From Thermoplasmata archaeon (GTDB lineage: Archaea; Thermoplasmatota; Thermoplasmata; Lutacidiplasmatales; UBA184), in contig JAKIVT010000010.1 of NCBI GenBank assembly GCA_022750415.1, forward strand, positions 1-33,156: a stretch of DNA of 33,156 nucleotides, given 5' to 3'. Numbering within the stretch: position 1 is the first letter of the stretch; each line of letters starts with the position of its first letter. A program made the position numbers and the translations under genes. Below, piece by piece: positions 7,659-15,257 of the stretch. The notes under the pieces were generated by a model that made no database searches, had not been told where the DNA came from, and was given only the letters and a program-made list of their open reading frames with translations.

Positions 7659-9479
7659 TTAGTCCTTTCTGCCGACCGGCACCCCGGTCGCTCCGTCCGG
7701 GGCGTCGTCGCCCTCCGTCGACTCGCGACGCACTTGGGTCCGGTACAGGCGGAGCAACTCGGCGGCGGTGGTCGCGTCCTCGGGGCCCTTGTCGTCGCGC
7801 CATCGGCCCGTGAACCGAGGGAATCGCAAGGCGAAGCCGGCGCCGGGCCGGACCATTCCCAGCCCAGCCCGGTGGTTCGGGCTGAGCGAAAGCTCCGCGC
7901 CCCGAACTTCGAGGACGAGCCCGGGTTTCATCCATCGGTCGGGCTCGAGGCCGGTGTCGATCCCCGGGGGGCGCTCCTGGACCTCGAACGGTCGGAGCTT
8001 CTCAGGGAGTGCGGCCAGCGCGGCGTCGTCGAATCCGGTCCCGACCTTGCAGAACGACTCGTAGACCCCCTTCTCCGGGTCGTACGACGCGAGGAGCAAG
8101 GCCCCATAGGTTCCGGCCCGACGGCCCCGCCCGTGGAAGGCACCGACGACGACCCCGTCGATGGAATCGGCGAGCCCTTGCGTGTACTCGCGCTTGTACT
8201 TGATCCACCAGAACCCCCGCGCCCCGGCCCGGTAGGAGCTCTCGGCGGAGAGCGACTTGGCCATGACTCCCTCGCATCCGTCGGCGATCGACTCGTCAAA
8301 GAACGCCTGGGCCGCCGGGACGTCGGTGACGACCCGCTGCGTCGCGAGACGAATTCGAGTCGAGCCGCGCACGAGGGCCTCGAGCCTCCGTCTCCGCTCG
8401 GGGAAGGGGAGGTCGATGGTCCGTCCGTCACCGTCCAAGAGTACGTCGAACAGGAACAGCGCGACACGGATCTCTTCCTGCATCCGTTCGAGGTCGTACT
8501 TTCGTCCCCGTCGGCGAGAGATCTCCTGGAACGGTCGGATCTCGTCGGTATCGGCGTCGACGGAGACGCACTCCCCTTCGACGATGGCCGGTCGGCTGGC
8601 GAGCGCGTTCGGGAGGTCCGCGAGGAGCTCGGGGAACTGGGCGCTGATCTCCTCGAGTCGCCGCGAGAACAGCCGAACCTTCCCGTGGGCGTCGAGATGC
8701 GCTTGGACCCGGAGGCCGTCGTACTTGTACTCGAGGGCGGCCGTCCCCTCCATCCGCTTCAAGACCTCCGTCAGATCCTTGGCCCGTTCCCCGAGCATGG
8801 GGCGGACGGGCCGGCCGACGGTCAGGGTGATTCCGGCCAAGGCGGCGACGCCGCCGTCGGCCACCGTGGTGGCCACAACGCCGAGGTCGCTCGAGACGTT
8901 GAACGCCGCCTCGATCGCGAGCCGAGATTCTTTCGTTCCCCCGCCCCACGCCGCGCCGAGCGCGTCGAGGATCGTCGCTTCCCGGACCCCGAGGCGGAGC
9001 GTTCCCATCACGAACCGGATGAGGTACTTTCCCTCCAACGGAGCCGCCCGCCCGAGGAGGTCCCGGAGAATGCCGATCTTCGCGTCCTGCGAACCCTCAC
9101 CCGCCGTCTGCGCCACGCGAAGGAGGCCGTCGTAGACCTCCGAAACCTCCAGAGGTCGGTCCTCGCCCGTCTTCCCCCCGGCCGTCAGTAGCTCGGCCGC
9201 GACGTCTCCCAGATCCCCGAGGGCTCGAAGTCGTTCGGCGACCGCCGTGGGTTCGGTCGAGGTGGCTTCGGCGACGGCCCGGGCTCCCAGGGAGGCAGCG
9301 AGACCGAGTTCGACCCCCTCGTACTCCGGTCGGAGTTGCCCTTGCGAGAGGTAGACGACGGAGGCGAGCTCGCCCCTCGGGACCGATTGGAACAGTTCCG
9401 AAAGGATGGTGCGCATCTCGAGGCGTTTGGTCGTCGCCTCGAGGCGTTCGTACGACCGGACGAGCTCAGCGAACCGCAC
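7659..9479 (-). CDS. lig: ATP-dependent DNA ligase (archaeal LigI type)
   Basis: The product is 606 residues from a GTG at 9479. This start gives the family N-terminus RFAELVRSYERLEATTKRLE; the ORF-track start at 9578 adds 33 residues antiphase to rpe and is rejected. Domains in order: an N-terminal DNA-binding domain (about 1-215), an adenylation domain with motif I EYKYDGLR (nucleophile about K252), motif III LFSRRLEE, motif IV IVEGE, motif IIIa LFLFDVLL and motif V GVMAKSL...WIKYK, then a C-terminal OB fold. It seals nicks in replication and repair, including Okazaki fragments. The gene overlaps the end of rpe by 14 nt, implying coupled translation. All motifs needed for activity are present. 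Confidence 0.95.
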   Translation of the reverse strand: MRFAELVRSYERLEATTKRLEMRTILSELFQSVPRGELASVVYLSQGQLRPEYEGVELGLAASLGARAVAEATSTEPTAVAERLRALGDLGDVAAELLTAGGKTGEDRPLEVSEVYDGLLRVAQTAGEGSQDAKIGILRDLLGRAAPLEGKYLIRFVMGTLRLGVREATILDALGAAWGGGTKESRLAIEAAFNVSSDLGVVATTVADGGVAALAGITLTVGRPVRPMLGERAKDLTEVLKRMEGTAALEYKYDGLRVQAHLDAHGKVRLFSRRLEEISAQFPELLADLPNALASRPAIVEGECVSVDADTDEIRPFQEISRRRGRKYDLERMQEEIRVALFLFDVLLDGDGRTIDLPFPERRRRLEALVRGSTRIRLATQRVVTDVPAAQAFFDESIADGCEGVMAKSLSAESSYRAGARGFWWIKYKREYTQGLADSIDGVVVGAFHGRGRRAGTYGALLLASYDPEKGVYESFCKVGTGFDDAALAALPEKLRPFEVQERPPGIDTGLEPDRWMKPGLVLEVRGAELSLSPNHRAGLGMVRPGAGFALRFPRFTGRWRDDKGPEDATTAAELLRLYRTQVRRESTEGDDAPDGATGVPVGRKD

Positions 9480-10161
9480 GGCGGGACCCCTCGTCCACCG
9501 CGCGCCGCAGGCTCTTGAGGTTGTCCGAAACGGGGTCCTTGTTGAACACGGAATTGCCGCAGACGAAGAACGTCGCACCGCTCTCCGCCGCGAGGGTCGC
9601 CGTCTCGGTCGTGATCCCCCCGTCGACGGAAACGTCGGCGGAGGAGCCCGATGCGTCGAGGGCCTTCCGGGCCGCCACGACCTTCGGAAGCACGTCGGGA
9701 ATGAACTTCTGCCCCGAGAACCCCGGCCGCACGCTCATCACGAGCACCTGGTCGAGCCGGTCAAGGAGCGGTTCGACCCGGTCAAACGCCGTGTCCGGAC
9801 GGATTGCCGCCCCCACCCGAACCCCCGTGGCACGGATCGCCCGGACGGTCTCGTCGGCGTCGTCGGACGACTCCACATGAAACACGAGCGTTGTACCGCC
9901 CGCCTTCGCGAACGCCTCGGCGTACTGCGCGGGATGTTCGATCATCAGGTGGACGTCGAGCGGGAGACGGGTCCGCATCCGGACGGCTTGCACGAGCGCC
10001 GGTCCGAAGGTGATGTTCGGAACAAAATGGCCGTCCATCACGTCGAGATGGAGCGCGTCGGCGCCGCCCGCCTCCGCCGCTCGGATGGCTCCGGCGAGGT
10101 CCGAAAAGTCGGCGCTCAGCAGAGAGGGGGCCAAAAGAAGCCGACGGCCCACCGTCGGCAC
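9466..10161 (-). CDS. rpe: Ribulose-phosphate 3-epimerase
   Basis: This is a 231-residue TIM-barrel enzyme with the family motifs LAPSLLSADF, LHLDVMDGHFVPNITFGP (metal ligands His and Asp), DVHLMIEHP, VMSVRPGFSGQKF and VDGGIT. It interconverts ribulose-5-phosphate and xylulose-5-phosphate in the non-oxidative pentose phosphate pathway. Many archaea use other pentose routes, so its presence suggests transketolase and transaldolase elsewhere. The start is GTG at 10161, 25-26 nt from the TATATATA box, so the message is probably leaderless. It is the first gene of the run reaching SHMT and overlaps the ligase start. Confidence 0.93.
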   Translation of the reverse strand: MPTVGRRLLLAPSLLSADFSDLAGAIRAAEAGGADALHLDVMDGHFVPNITFGPALVQAVRMRTRLPLDVHLMIEHPAQYAEAFAKAGGTTLVFHVESSDDADETVRAIRATGVRVGAAIRPDTAFDRVEPLLDRLDQVLVMSVRPGFSGQKFIPDVLPKVVAARKALDASGSSADVSVDGGITTETATLAAESGATFFVCGNSVFNKDPVSDNLKSLRRAVDEGSRRAVR

Positions 10162-10182
10162 ATCCGGGCCACTCCGTTGGGG

Positions 10183-10190
10183 TATATATA
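10183..10190. promoter_or_regulatory. Symmetric TATA box shared by divergent rpe and the binding-protein gene
   Basis: TATATATA is its own reverse complement and the only strong AT block in the 84-nt gap. On the minus strand it sits about 26 nt before the rpe GTG (leaderless). On the plus strand the predicted start site is about 10212, giving a leader of about 34 nt before the ATG at 10246 with a ribosome-binding site. Confidence 0.65.
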
Positions 10191-10216
10191 CGACCTCGGA
10201 GGTTGGCGACCAAGTC

Positions 10217-10230
10217 TCGGCCGCGGCCGA
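10217..10230. repeat. 14-bp perfect palindrome at the predicted transcription start of the binding-protein gene
   Basis: TCGGCCGCGGCCGA is its own reverse complement. It lies just downstream of the predicted + strand transcription start and upstream of the ribosome-binding site, where a repressor site would act. GC-rich palindromes are not rare in this composition, so an operator role is only possible. Confidence 0.35.
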
Positions 10231-10235
10231 ACTTT

Positions 10236-10240
10236 GGTGA
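10236..10240 (+). promoter_or_regulatory. Shine-Dalgarno site deciding the binding-protein start
   Basis: GGTGA lies 5 nt before the ATG at 10246 and favours it over the in-frame GTG at 10237, which overlaps the site, and over the ORF-track start at 9406. A leadered message fits the promoter position. Confidence 0.55.
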
Positions 10241-10245
10241 AACGA

Positions 10246-13200
10246 ATGGAAGCGGAGAGTGTGCCCTCAGGGTCGGACCGACGCTGGCAAGGCAAGCGCG
10301 GACTGTCCACGCCAACGGCAGCGATCATCATGATCGTCGTCATCGCGCTGGTCGCCGCCGGTAGCTTCGCCGCGTTCAACGCGGTCAAGCCGCAGACGGG
10401 AACCACGCAGAACTGCGAGCCGAAGTCCAGCTACATTTGCGTCAACTTGCTGGCGGGGCATGACATGGCTCTCCTGGTGCCGTTCAAAACGACCCAGGCA
10501 GGAACCACGGTCCCCTTCACAGCTTCTTTTACAAAAGGCGAAACTTCCTCGAAATACGTTTTCAACTTCGGTGACGGCTCCAACGTAAGCTCGAACGTCC
10601 CGACGGTTTCCCACTCGTATGCGGCACCAGGTACCTACATCGCCTCGGTGACAGCGACGGTCGGCGGAGTGACCCACGACAACTTCGAGTCGTTGGCGCT
10701 CATCACCGTCGCCCCCTCGTACACCTCCTCCCACTCCGGCACCGCCCCGACGGTCACGGGCGCGATCGTCAAGATCACCAGCGGACTCGCCGGCCCGACA
10801 GCGGTCGTCGCCGTCGGCGGCCAGGTCACCATCGCGGGTGCCTACAGCTCCGCGCCGACCAACCCGCTCTTCACCCCCCAGGCCCCGACGATCACGGCGA
10901 GCACGGGCGTCCAAACCAGCGGCACATCGGGCACCAGCACCTCGGCGACGGCCACGGTCCAGTGGCAGAACCCGGGTATCTACACCGCGGTGTTCGTCGG
11001 TGAGGCAAAGTCCGGCAGCGTCGTGGCCTACCAGAACTACACGTGGACGGTCTTCGTGGCCGCCACGGGCGTTCACGCGGGCATCGGGGGCGGGGCGAGT
11101 TCGGTCTCTAACCCGCACCCGAACAGCCTCGACATCTACGAACTCTCCCCCGGCGGCTCGACCTCGGAAGACCCTGCGATCGACTACGAGACGGTGGGCT
11201 ACGAGCCGATCATCAACATCTACCAGACGTTGATCTCGTACAACGGGAGCGACTCCGGTCCGGGCTACCAGAACTTCGTCCCCGTCGCCGCGGCGTGCGT
11301 GCCGGGCAGCCCGCAGTGCACCGCCCTCTTCGGGACCAACCTCACCAGCGGGACCGACTACACGTTCGTCGTGAGCAGCGCTCCCCAGTTCTACGACCCG
11401 GTCAGCCACAACCACTGGGGCATGTACCCCTCGGACGTCGTGTTCAGCCTCGCCCGAACGCTGGGCTTCGCGACCCAGCCGGCGTTCGGCGCGAACAACG
11501 GCTGGATCGTCGCCCAGTCGCTCCTCTCGGCGGGGAACGGCGCTTGGGACGGCGGGATCCACGCGACGATGAACAACACCCCCCAGGGCGTGTTCAACTC
11601 GATGTCGGTCAACGAGACCGGCGTGTGCACGGCCGCGATGATGACGGGAAGCTACCACGGCTGCGTCACGTTCCACGTGAACGCGAACGGCGTGAACTGG
11701 CCCTACTTCCTCGAGTTGATCTCGGACGCGCTCGGCTCGGCGATCGTCCCGTGCGGCTGGTTCAGTGCGATGGCCCAGGGCTCGGGAATCCCGGGCTGGA
11801 CGTACAACACTGAGTCGTCCTCCGATTCGGGCGACCACCCGTGCCTCCTGCCCGGCGGCGCAACGTCGACCTCGCAGGCGCAGTTCCAGCAGGCGATTTC
11901 GCTGACCAACATGACGCCGACCTCTTGGGACACCTGGCAGACCATCGGCTCGGGAACCCAGTCTTCCGGGCACTTCTGGGGCAACACCCAGTGGAGCATG
12001 GCCGGCAGCGGTCCGTACTACATGGCCAGCCTGACGATCGGCCAGAACTACCTGCTGAAGCCAAACCCCGCCTACGCCCAGACCCCCTCGTGCACCTGGC
12101 TGGGCTGCGAGCCTGCCCCCGGGACCTACGCGCACTCGGTGAGCGTGGACTGGGAGCAGAACCAGCTGCCGGGTGAGGAGGCCTACGCGGCCGGATCGGC
12201 CGACTTGGCGAGCATCCCCGCGACGGATGCGGCCCTGTTGCTCCAGCTGATCCAGCAGGGGAAGATCGGTGCCACGACGTTCCCGTCGTTGAGCATCTAC
12301 TTCTTCCCCTTCACGGCGGAGTTCAACCTCGCGGGCGCGCAGAAGTACACGTCGAACCCGATCACGGTTCCGACGGACTTCTTCGCCAACTCCGGGGTCC
12401 GGAACTTCTTCGTGAACGCGTACCCCTACACGACGACGGAGAACACCATCGGAACGAAGGACGGGATCCAGTACGACTTCAACTACGGCGGCGCGATCCC
12501 GCAGTTCATGGGGGCGTACTACCCCACGAACGTTTCGTTCCCGAGCACGGACCCGGTGGCGAACGACAAGACGACCGGGTCGGCCTCCTGGTGGTGGACC
12601 CAGCTGGAAGCCAACGTCAGCACCCCCTCGAGCCCGTTCTACGCCCCGGAGCTGGCGAGTTGCACCACGGCCAACCCGTGCCAAGTGCCGTTCTTCGGTG
12701 AGACCGGTGCCCCCGATGTCGACCAGCGCCTGGCCCTCTGGGCCGCCGAGATCTCCCTGCTTTCCGGCGGGAAGCTCAAGGTGAACGTGCTGGACATCGA
12801 CTTCACCGACCTCGTGCTGAACTCGCTCTACAACGGCCCCGGGCAGAACCCGATGCCGTTCTACGAGCTGGGGTGGGCGCCCGACTACCCGGACCCGACG
12901 GACTACATGGTCCCGCTCTACAAGCCGGACGGGTCGTACACCCACGCCGACGCGCTCAGCGAGGTCTTTGAGGGGTACCCGAACCCCGGCCCCAACCCGA
13001 CGTACAACAACTCGGCGTGCCACACCTGGACGGACTACGGATACTGGTCCAACCAGGCCCAGACCCCCGGCGGGATTGCGAGCGACTGCCAGGGTTCGGC
13101 GTACGGGGCGATGGCGCTGGCGCAGCAGGTGGCGGGCTACACGCCCGACGGCCCGCAGCGCGTGCTGATCTACAACATGATCGAGCACATCGCGAACGCG

Positions 13201-13353
13201 CTGGCCCTGTACACCTACTGGGGACAGTCGAACGTCGTGCTGACCTACGCGCCGTGGATCAACGGTGCGTCGGCCAACTCCAACATCGTCATCGGCGGCG
13301 GTGGAGACCAGACCTGGTACACCTTCACGGGCATCAACGGGGCCCCGGCGTAG
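10246..13353 (+). CDS. Oligopeptide-binding protein (SBP family 5) with pilin-like signal peptide and PKD/Ig-like stalk
   Basis: The product is 1035 residues, about twice a usual DppA/OppA. The N-terminus reads KRG followed by LSTPTAAIIMIVVIALVAAG, which resembles an archaeal class III (type IV pilin-like) signal peptide with cleavage after the Gly. A PKD-type domain follows (FNFGDGSNVSSN...HSYAAPGTYIASVTATV, about 95-150), then a second Ig-like domain (about 185-285). The family-5 binding domain includes YEPIINIYQTLISYNG and PSDVVFSLARTLGF and runs to the end. Probable role: capture of peptides outside the cell for the DppBCDF importer encoded convergently at 13585-19280; a different ligand cannot be excluded. 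The 1043-residue antisense ORF opposite it is a codon-bias shadow. Confidence 0.88.
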   Translation: MEAESVPSGSDRRWQGKRGLSTPTAAIIMIVVIALVAAGSFAAFNAVKPQTGTTQNCEPKSSYICVNLLAGHDMALLVPFKTTQAGTTVPFTASFTKGETSSKYVFNFGDGSNVSSNVPTVSHSYAAPGTYIASVTATVGGVTHDNFESLALITVAPSYTSSHSGTAPTVTGAIVKITSGLAGPTAVVAVGGQVTIAGAYSSAPTNPLFTPQAPTITASTGVQTSGTSGTSTSATATVQWQNPGIYTAVFVGEAKSGSVVAYQNYTWTVFVAATGVHAGIGGGASSVSNPHPNSLDIYELSPGGSTSEDPAIDYETVGYEPIINIYQTLISYNGSDSGPGYQNFVPVAAACVPGSPQCTALFGTNLTSGTDYTFVVSSAPQFYDPVSHNHWGMYPSDVVFSLARTLGFATQPAFGANNGWIVAQSLLSAGNGAWDGGIHATMNNTPQGVFNSMSVNETGVCTAAMMTGSYHGCVTFHVNANGVNWPYFLELISDALGSAIVPCGWFSAMAQGSGIPGWTYNTESSSDSGDHPCLLPGGATSTSQAQFQQAISLTNMTPTSWDTWQTIGSGTQSSGHFWGNTQWSMAGSGPYYMASLTIGQNYLLKPNPAYAQTPSCTWLGCEPAPGTYAHSVSVDWEQNQLPGEEAYAAGSADLASIPATDAALLLQLIQQGKIGATTFPSLSIYFFPFTAEFNLAGAQKYTSNPITVPTDFFANSGVRNFFVNAYPYTTTENTIGTKDGIQYDFNYGGAIPQFMGAYYPTNVSFPSTDPVANDKTTGSASWWWTQLEANVSTPSSPFYAPELASCTTANPCQVPFFGETGAPDVDQRLALWAAEISLLSGGKLKVNVLDIDFTDLVLNSLYNGPGQNPMPFYELGWAPDYPDPTDYMVPLYKPDGSYTHADALSEVFEGYPNPGPNPTYNNSACHTWTDYGYWSNQAQTPGGIASDCQGSAYGAMALAQQVAGYTPDGPQRVLIYNMIEHIANALALYTYWGQSNVVLTYAPWINGASANSNIVIGGGGDQTWYTFTGINGAPA

Positions 13354-13371
13354 GCGCGCGACGACCGAGTT

Positions 13372-13420
13372 CGGCGGCCCCGAAGGGCCGCCGACCAACC
13401 CTTTCCTCCCTTTCTTTTTC
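13372..13420 (+). terminator. Intrinsic-terminator-like hairpin and T-rich tract
   Basis: CGGCGGCCC-CGAA-GGGCCGCCG is a perfect 9-bp stem starting 18 nt after the binding-protein stop. It is followed by the pyrimidine tract CCCTTTCCTCCCTTTCTTTT. Hairpin plus T-rich run make this the clearest transcription end in the window. The rest of the gap to 13516 is GC-rich with further self-complementary stretches (near 13454-13497) and no plausible gene. Confidence 0.7.
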
Positions 13421-13516
13421 GAGGATTCACGGGGAGGGGTTTTGTCCCCCGATCCGCGGCCCGCCCGTGCGGGTGGCGAGCGGCGATGAGCCGCGGGGCG
13501 TCCAGGTGACTTAGGG

Positions 13517-13564
13517 GGCGCTCCGTGGAGGGTCCACGGCCTCGGCGGGGGCCTAGGGAGCGCC
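13517..13564. other. Potential three-way-junction RNA structure
   Basis: An 8-bp closing stem, GGCGCTCC with GGAGCGCC, encloses two adjacent hairpins: GTGGA-GGG-TCCAC and GGCCTC-GGCG-GGGGCC (6 bp with one G-T pair). The three unpaired bases TAG join the last hairpin to the closing stem. It lies 20 nt past the last gene of the dpp operon, which ends at 13585 on the minus strand, and could be a 3'-end structure or small RNA. High GC makes chance pairing easier. Confidence 0.4.
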
Positions 13565-13584
13565 GGACTCAGGGCCGACGAGTC

Positions 13585-14010
13585 TTACAGGAACTCGTGG
13601 GGGTCCGGGCCGCCCGACCCGGTCGGGACGTGCCGGGCGAACGCGTCCGGGTGCCACGCCTCGGGGGTCCAGCGCCCGAACCGGACGGGCCGGTACCACG
13701 AGGGGCGGTACGGGGTGGACCGCTCCTCCTCGGGGCCGGGACGGGTCCAAAGGAACCGGTAGGCGAGGAACTCCAGGTAGAACGCGACCCCGAGGGCGAG
13801 AACGAGGCCCACGAACTGGCGTTGTTCGGCGAAGAACCCGACGACCATGGCGTCGACGATGAGGAAGCCGAGGCCGACCCAGACCTTCAGGAACGAGAAG
13901 TAGAACCAGTCCTTCCAGGGAACGCCAGGGTCCGCCACGGCGGCCGAGCGGTCCGCGGGAGTGGGCCGAAGGCGGGGCCCCGGGCGCTCGTCGAGGTCGT
14001 CGGTGGCCAT
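13585..14010 (-). CDS. Small two-helix membrane protein at the end of the dpp operon
   Basis: This 141-residue protein of unrecognised family has a charged Pro/Arg-rich N-terminus of about 35 residues, then two hydrophobic helices (FLKVWVGLGFLIVDAMVVGF and FVGLVLALGVAFYLEFLAY). A C-terminal tail of about 50 residues is rich in Pro, Trp, Tyr and Arg (RPSWYRPVRFGRWTPEAW). The ATG at 14010 follows the dppF stop by 13 nt with GGAGAGG in the gap, so it is very likely co-transcribed and co-expressed with the transporter. It may be a small accessory subunit of the importer; this is inferred only from position. Confidence 0.7.
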   Translation of the reverse strand: MATDDLDERPGPRLRPTPADRSAAVADPGVPWKDWFYFSFLKVWVGLGFLIVDAMVVGFFAEQRQFVGLVLALGVAFYLEFLAYRFLWTRPGPEEERSTPYRPSWYRPVRFGRWTPEAWHPDAFARHVPTGSGGPDPHEFL

Positions 14011-14023
14011 GGGGCCTCTCCGG

Positions 14024-15229
14024 TCAGTTGGCGGTGGCGGGGGTGGCCGCCACGGCCGCGGAGGAGGAAGCAGGGAGCCGTCCCTCGAACCCCGGCACGA
14101 AGGCTCCAGTGCCCTCGGCGGGGTTCGGATACAGGTGGCAGGCGACCCAGTGGTCGCCCCGGATCCGGATGAGCGGCGGCTCGACCTTGGAGCAGATCGG
14201 CATGACGGCCGGGCACCGAGTGTGGAAGTGGCAGCCGGGAGGGGGGGCGGCCGGGCTCGGGACGTCTCCCTTCAGGACGATCCGCTCCCGCTTGACCTTA
14301 GGGTCGGGGATCGGGATGGCGGCGAGGAGCGCCTGGGTGTACGGGTGCATCGGGCGGGAGAACAGGTCCTCCGTCGGCGCCCGCTCCACGACCTTGCCGA
14401 GGTACATCACGACGACCCGGTGGGACATCGCGCGGACGACCGACAGGTGGTGGGAGATGAACAAGTAGGCGAGCTGCTGCTCGGACTGCAGCCGCTTCAG
14501 GATGTTCAGGATCTGCGCCTGGACCGAGACGTCGAGGGCGCTCGTGGGCTCGTCGAGGACGATGAAGTCGGGGCGGAGCGCGAGGGCCCGGGCGATCCCG
14601 ATCCGTTGCCGCTGGCCGCCGGAGAACTCGTGGGGGAAGCGCCAGAGGTGCTCGGGGTTCAACCCGACGGACTGGAGGAGCTCGGCAACCCGCTTGTACC
14701 GCTGCTGGCGGGTCCCCATGTGGTGGATCGCGAGCGGCTCGCTCACGACGTCCCGGATCAGCATCCGGGGGGACAGCGAGGAGAACGGGTCCTGGAAGAC
14801 GATCTGCAGCTTCCCGCGGAGCTGGTGGATCTTCTTCGGGGACATCCGGTAGAGGGAGTACTGCTTCGCGATCTGGTCGAGCTCCTGGAGGGCCGCCTGG
14901 GTGGGGGCGGCGAGGTGCTCGGTCCCCCCGTCGACGGGGAGGCCCTGGTACAGCGTTTCGAGCCGATTGGCGACCTCGGCGGGGGGCCGGTAGTACGTTT
15001 GCCCGCTCGTCGGCTCGATCAGTCGGAGGATCAGCCGGCCAACGGTGGTCTTCCCGCAACCGGACTCGCCCACGAGGCCGACGGTCTCCCCCTCGTGGAC
15101 GTCGAAACTGACGCCGTCGACGGCCCGGACGTCGCCGATATGGCTCGAGAACAACCCCCCCCGGATGGGGAAGTACTTGCGCAGGTTGCGAACCGAGAGC
15201 AGTACCGGTGCCTGACGCCCGTTGTCCAT
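14024..15229 (-). CDS. dppF: Peptide ABC transporter ATP-binding protein DppF/OppF
   Basis: The product is 401 residues from the ATG at 15229. The ORF-track start at 15313 would overlap dppD by 56 nt and adds non-family sequence. Motifs: Walker A GESGCGKT (54-61), Q-loop Q146 in [14 protein letters not shown], signature FSGGQ (202-206), Walker B FIVLDEP (222-228), H-loop in FISHHLS. The C-terminal oligopeptide-transporter extension has the conserved GCHFHTRCP and CSK cysteines. Residues about 80-135 form an insertion between Walker A and the Q-loop that is absent from typical OppF. It powers import as a heterodimer with DppD on the DppBC pore. Confidence 0.93.
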   Translation of the reverse strand: MDNGRQAPVLLSVRNLRKYFPIRGGLFSSHIGDVRAVDGVSFDVHEGETVGLVGESGCGKTTVGRLILRLIEPTSGQTYYRPPAEVANRLETLYQGLPVDGGTEHLAAPTQAALQELDQIAKQYSLYRMSPKKIHQLRGKLQIVFQDPFSSLSPRMLIRDVVSEPLAIHHMGTRQQRYKRVAELLQSVGLNPEHLWRFPHEFSGGQRQRIGIARALALRPDFIVLDEPTSALDVSVQAQILNILKRLQSEQQLAYLFISHHLSVVRAMSHRVVVMYLGKVVERAPTEDLFSRPMHPYTQALLAAIPIPDPKVKRERIVLKGDVPSPAAPPPGCHFHTRCPAVMPICSKVEPPLIRIRGDHWVACHLYPNPAEGTGAFVPGFEGRLPASSSAAVAATPATAN

Positions 15230-15257
15230 TCGTCCGTCGACTCCCCTGTACGGCCCG

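Noticed and set aside
9406-10245. N-terminal extension of the binding-protein ORF
   Set aside because: Lies antisense over the end of the ligase and all of rpe, and contains no signal or domain; the ribosome-binding site and pilin-like signal place the start at 10246.
10267-13398. 1043-residue antisense ORF opposite the binding-protein gene
   Set aside because: Arg/Val/Asp-rich translation without recognisable motifs, exactly antiphase to a clear family-5 binding protein; expected from strong GC bias at third codon positions.
13454-13497. CCGCGGC/GCCGCGG inverted repeat with an inner hairpin
   Set aside because: The arms compete with another local stem (GCGGC-GATGA-GCCGC) and the stretch is almost pure GC, so no single fold is favoured; not listed as a separate element.
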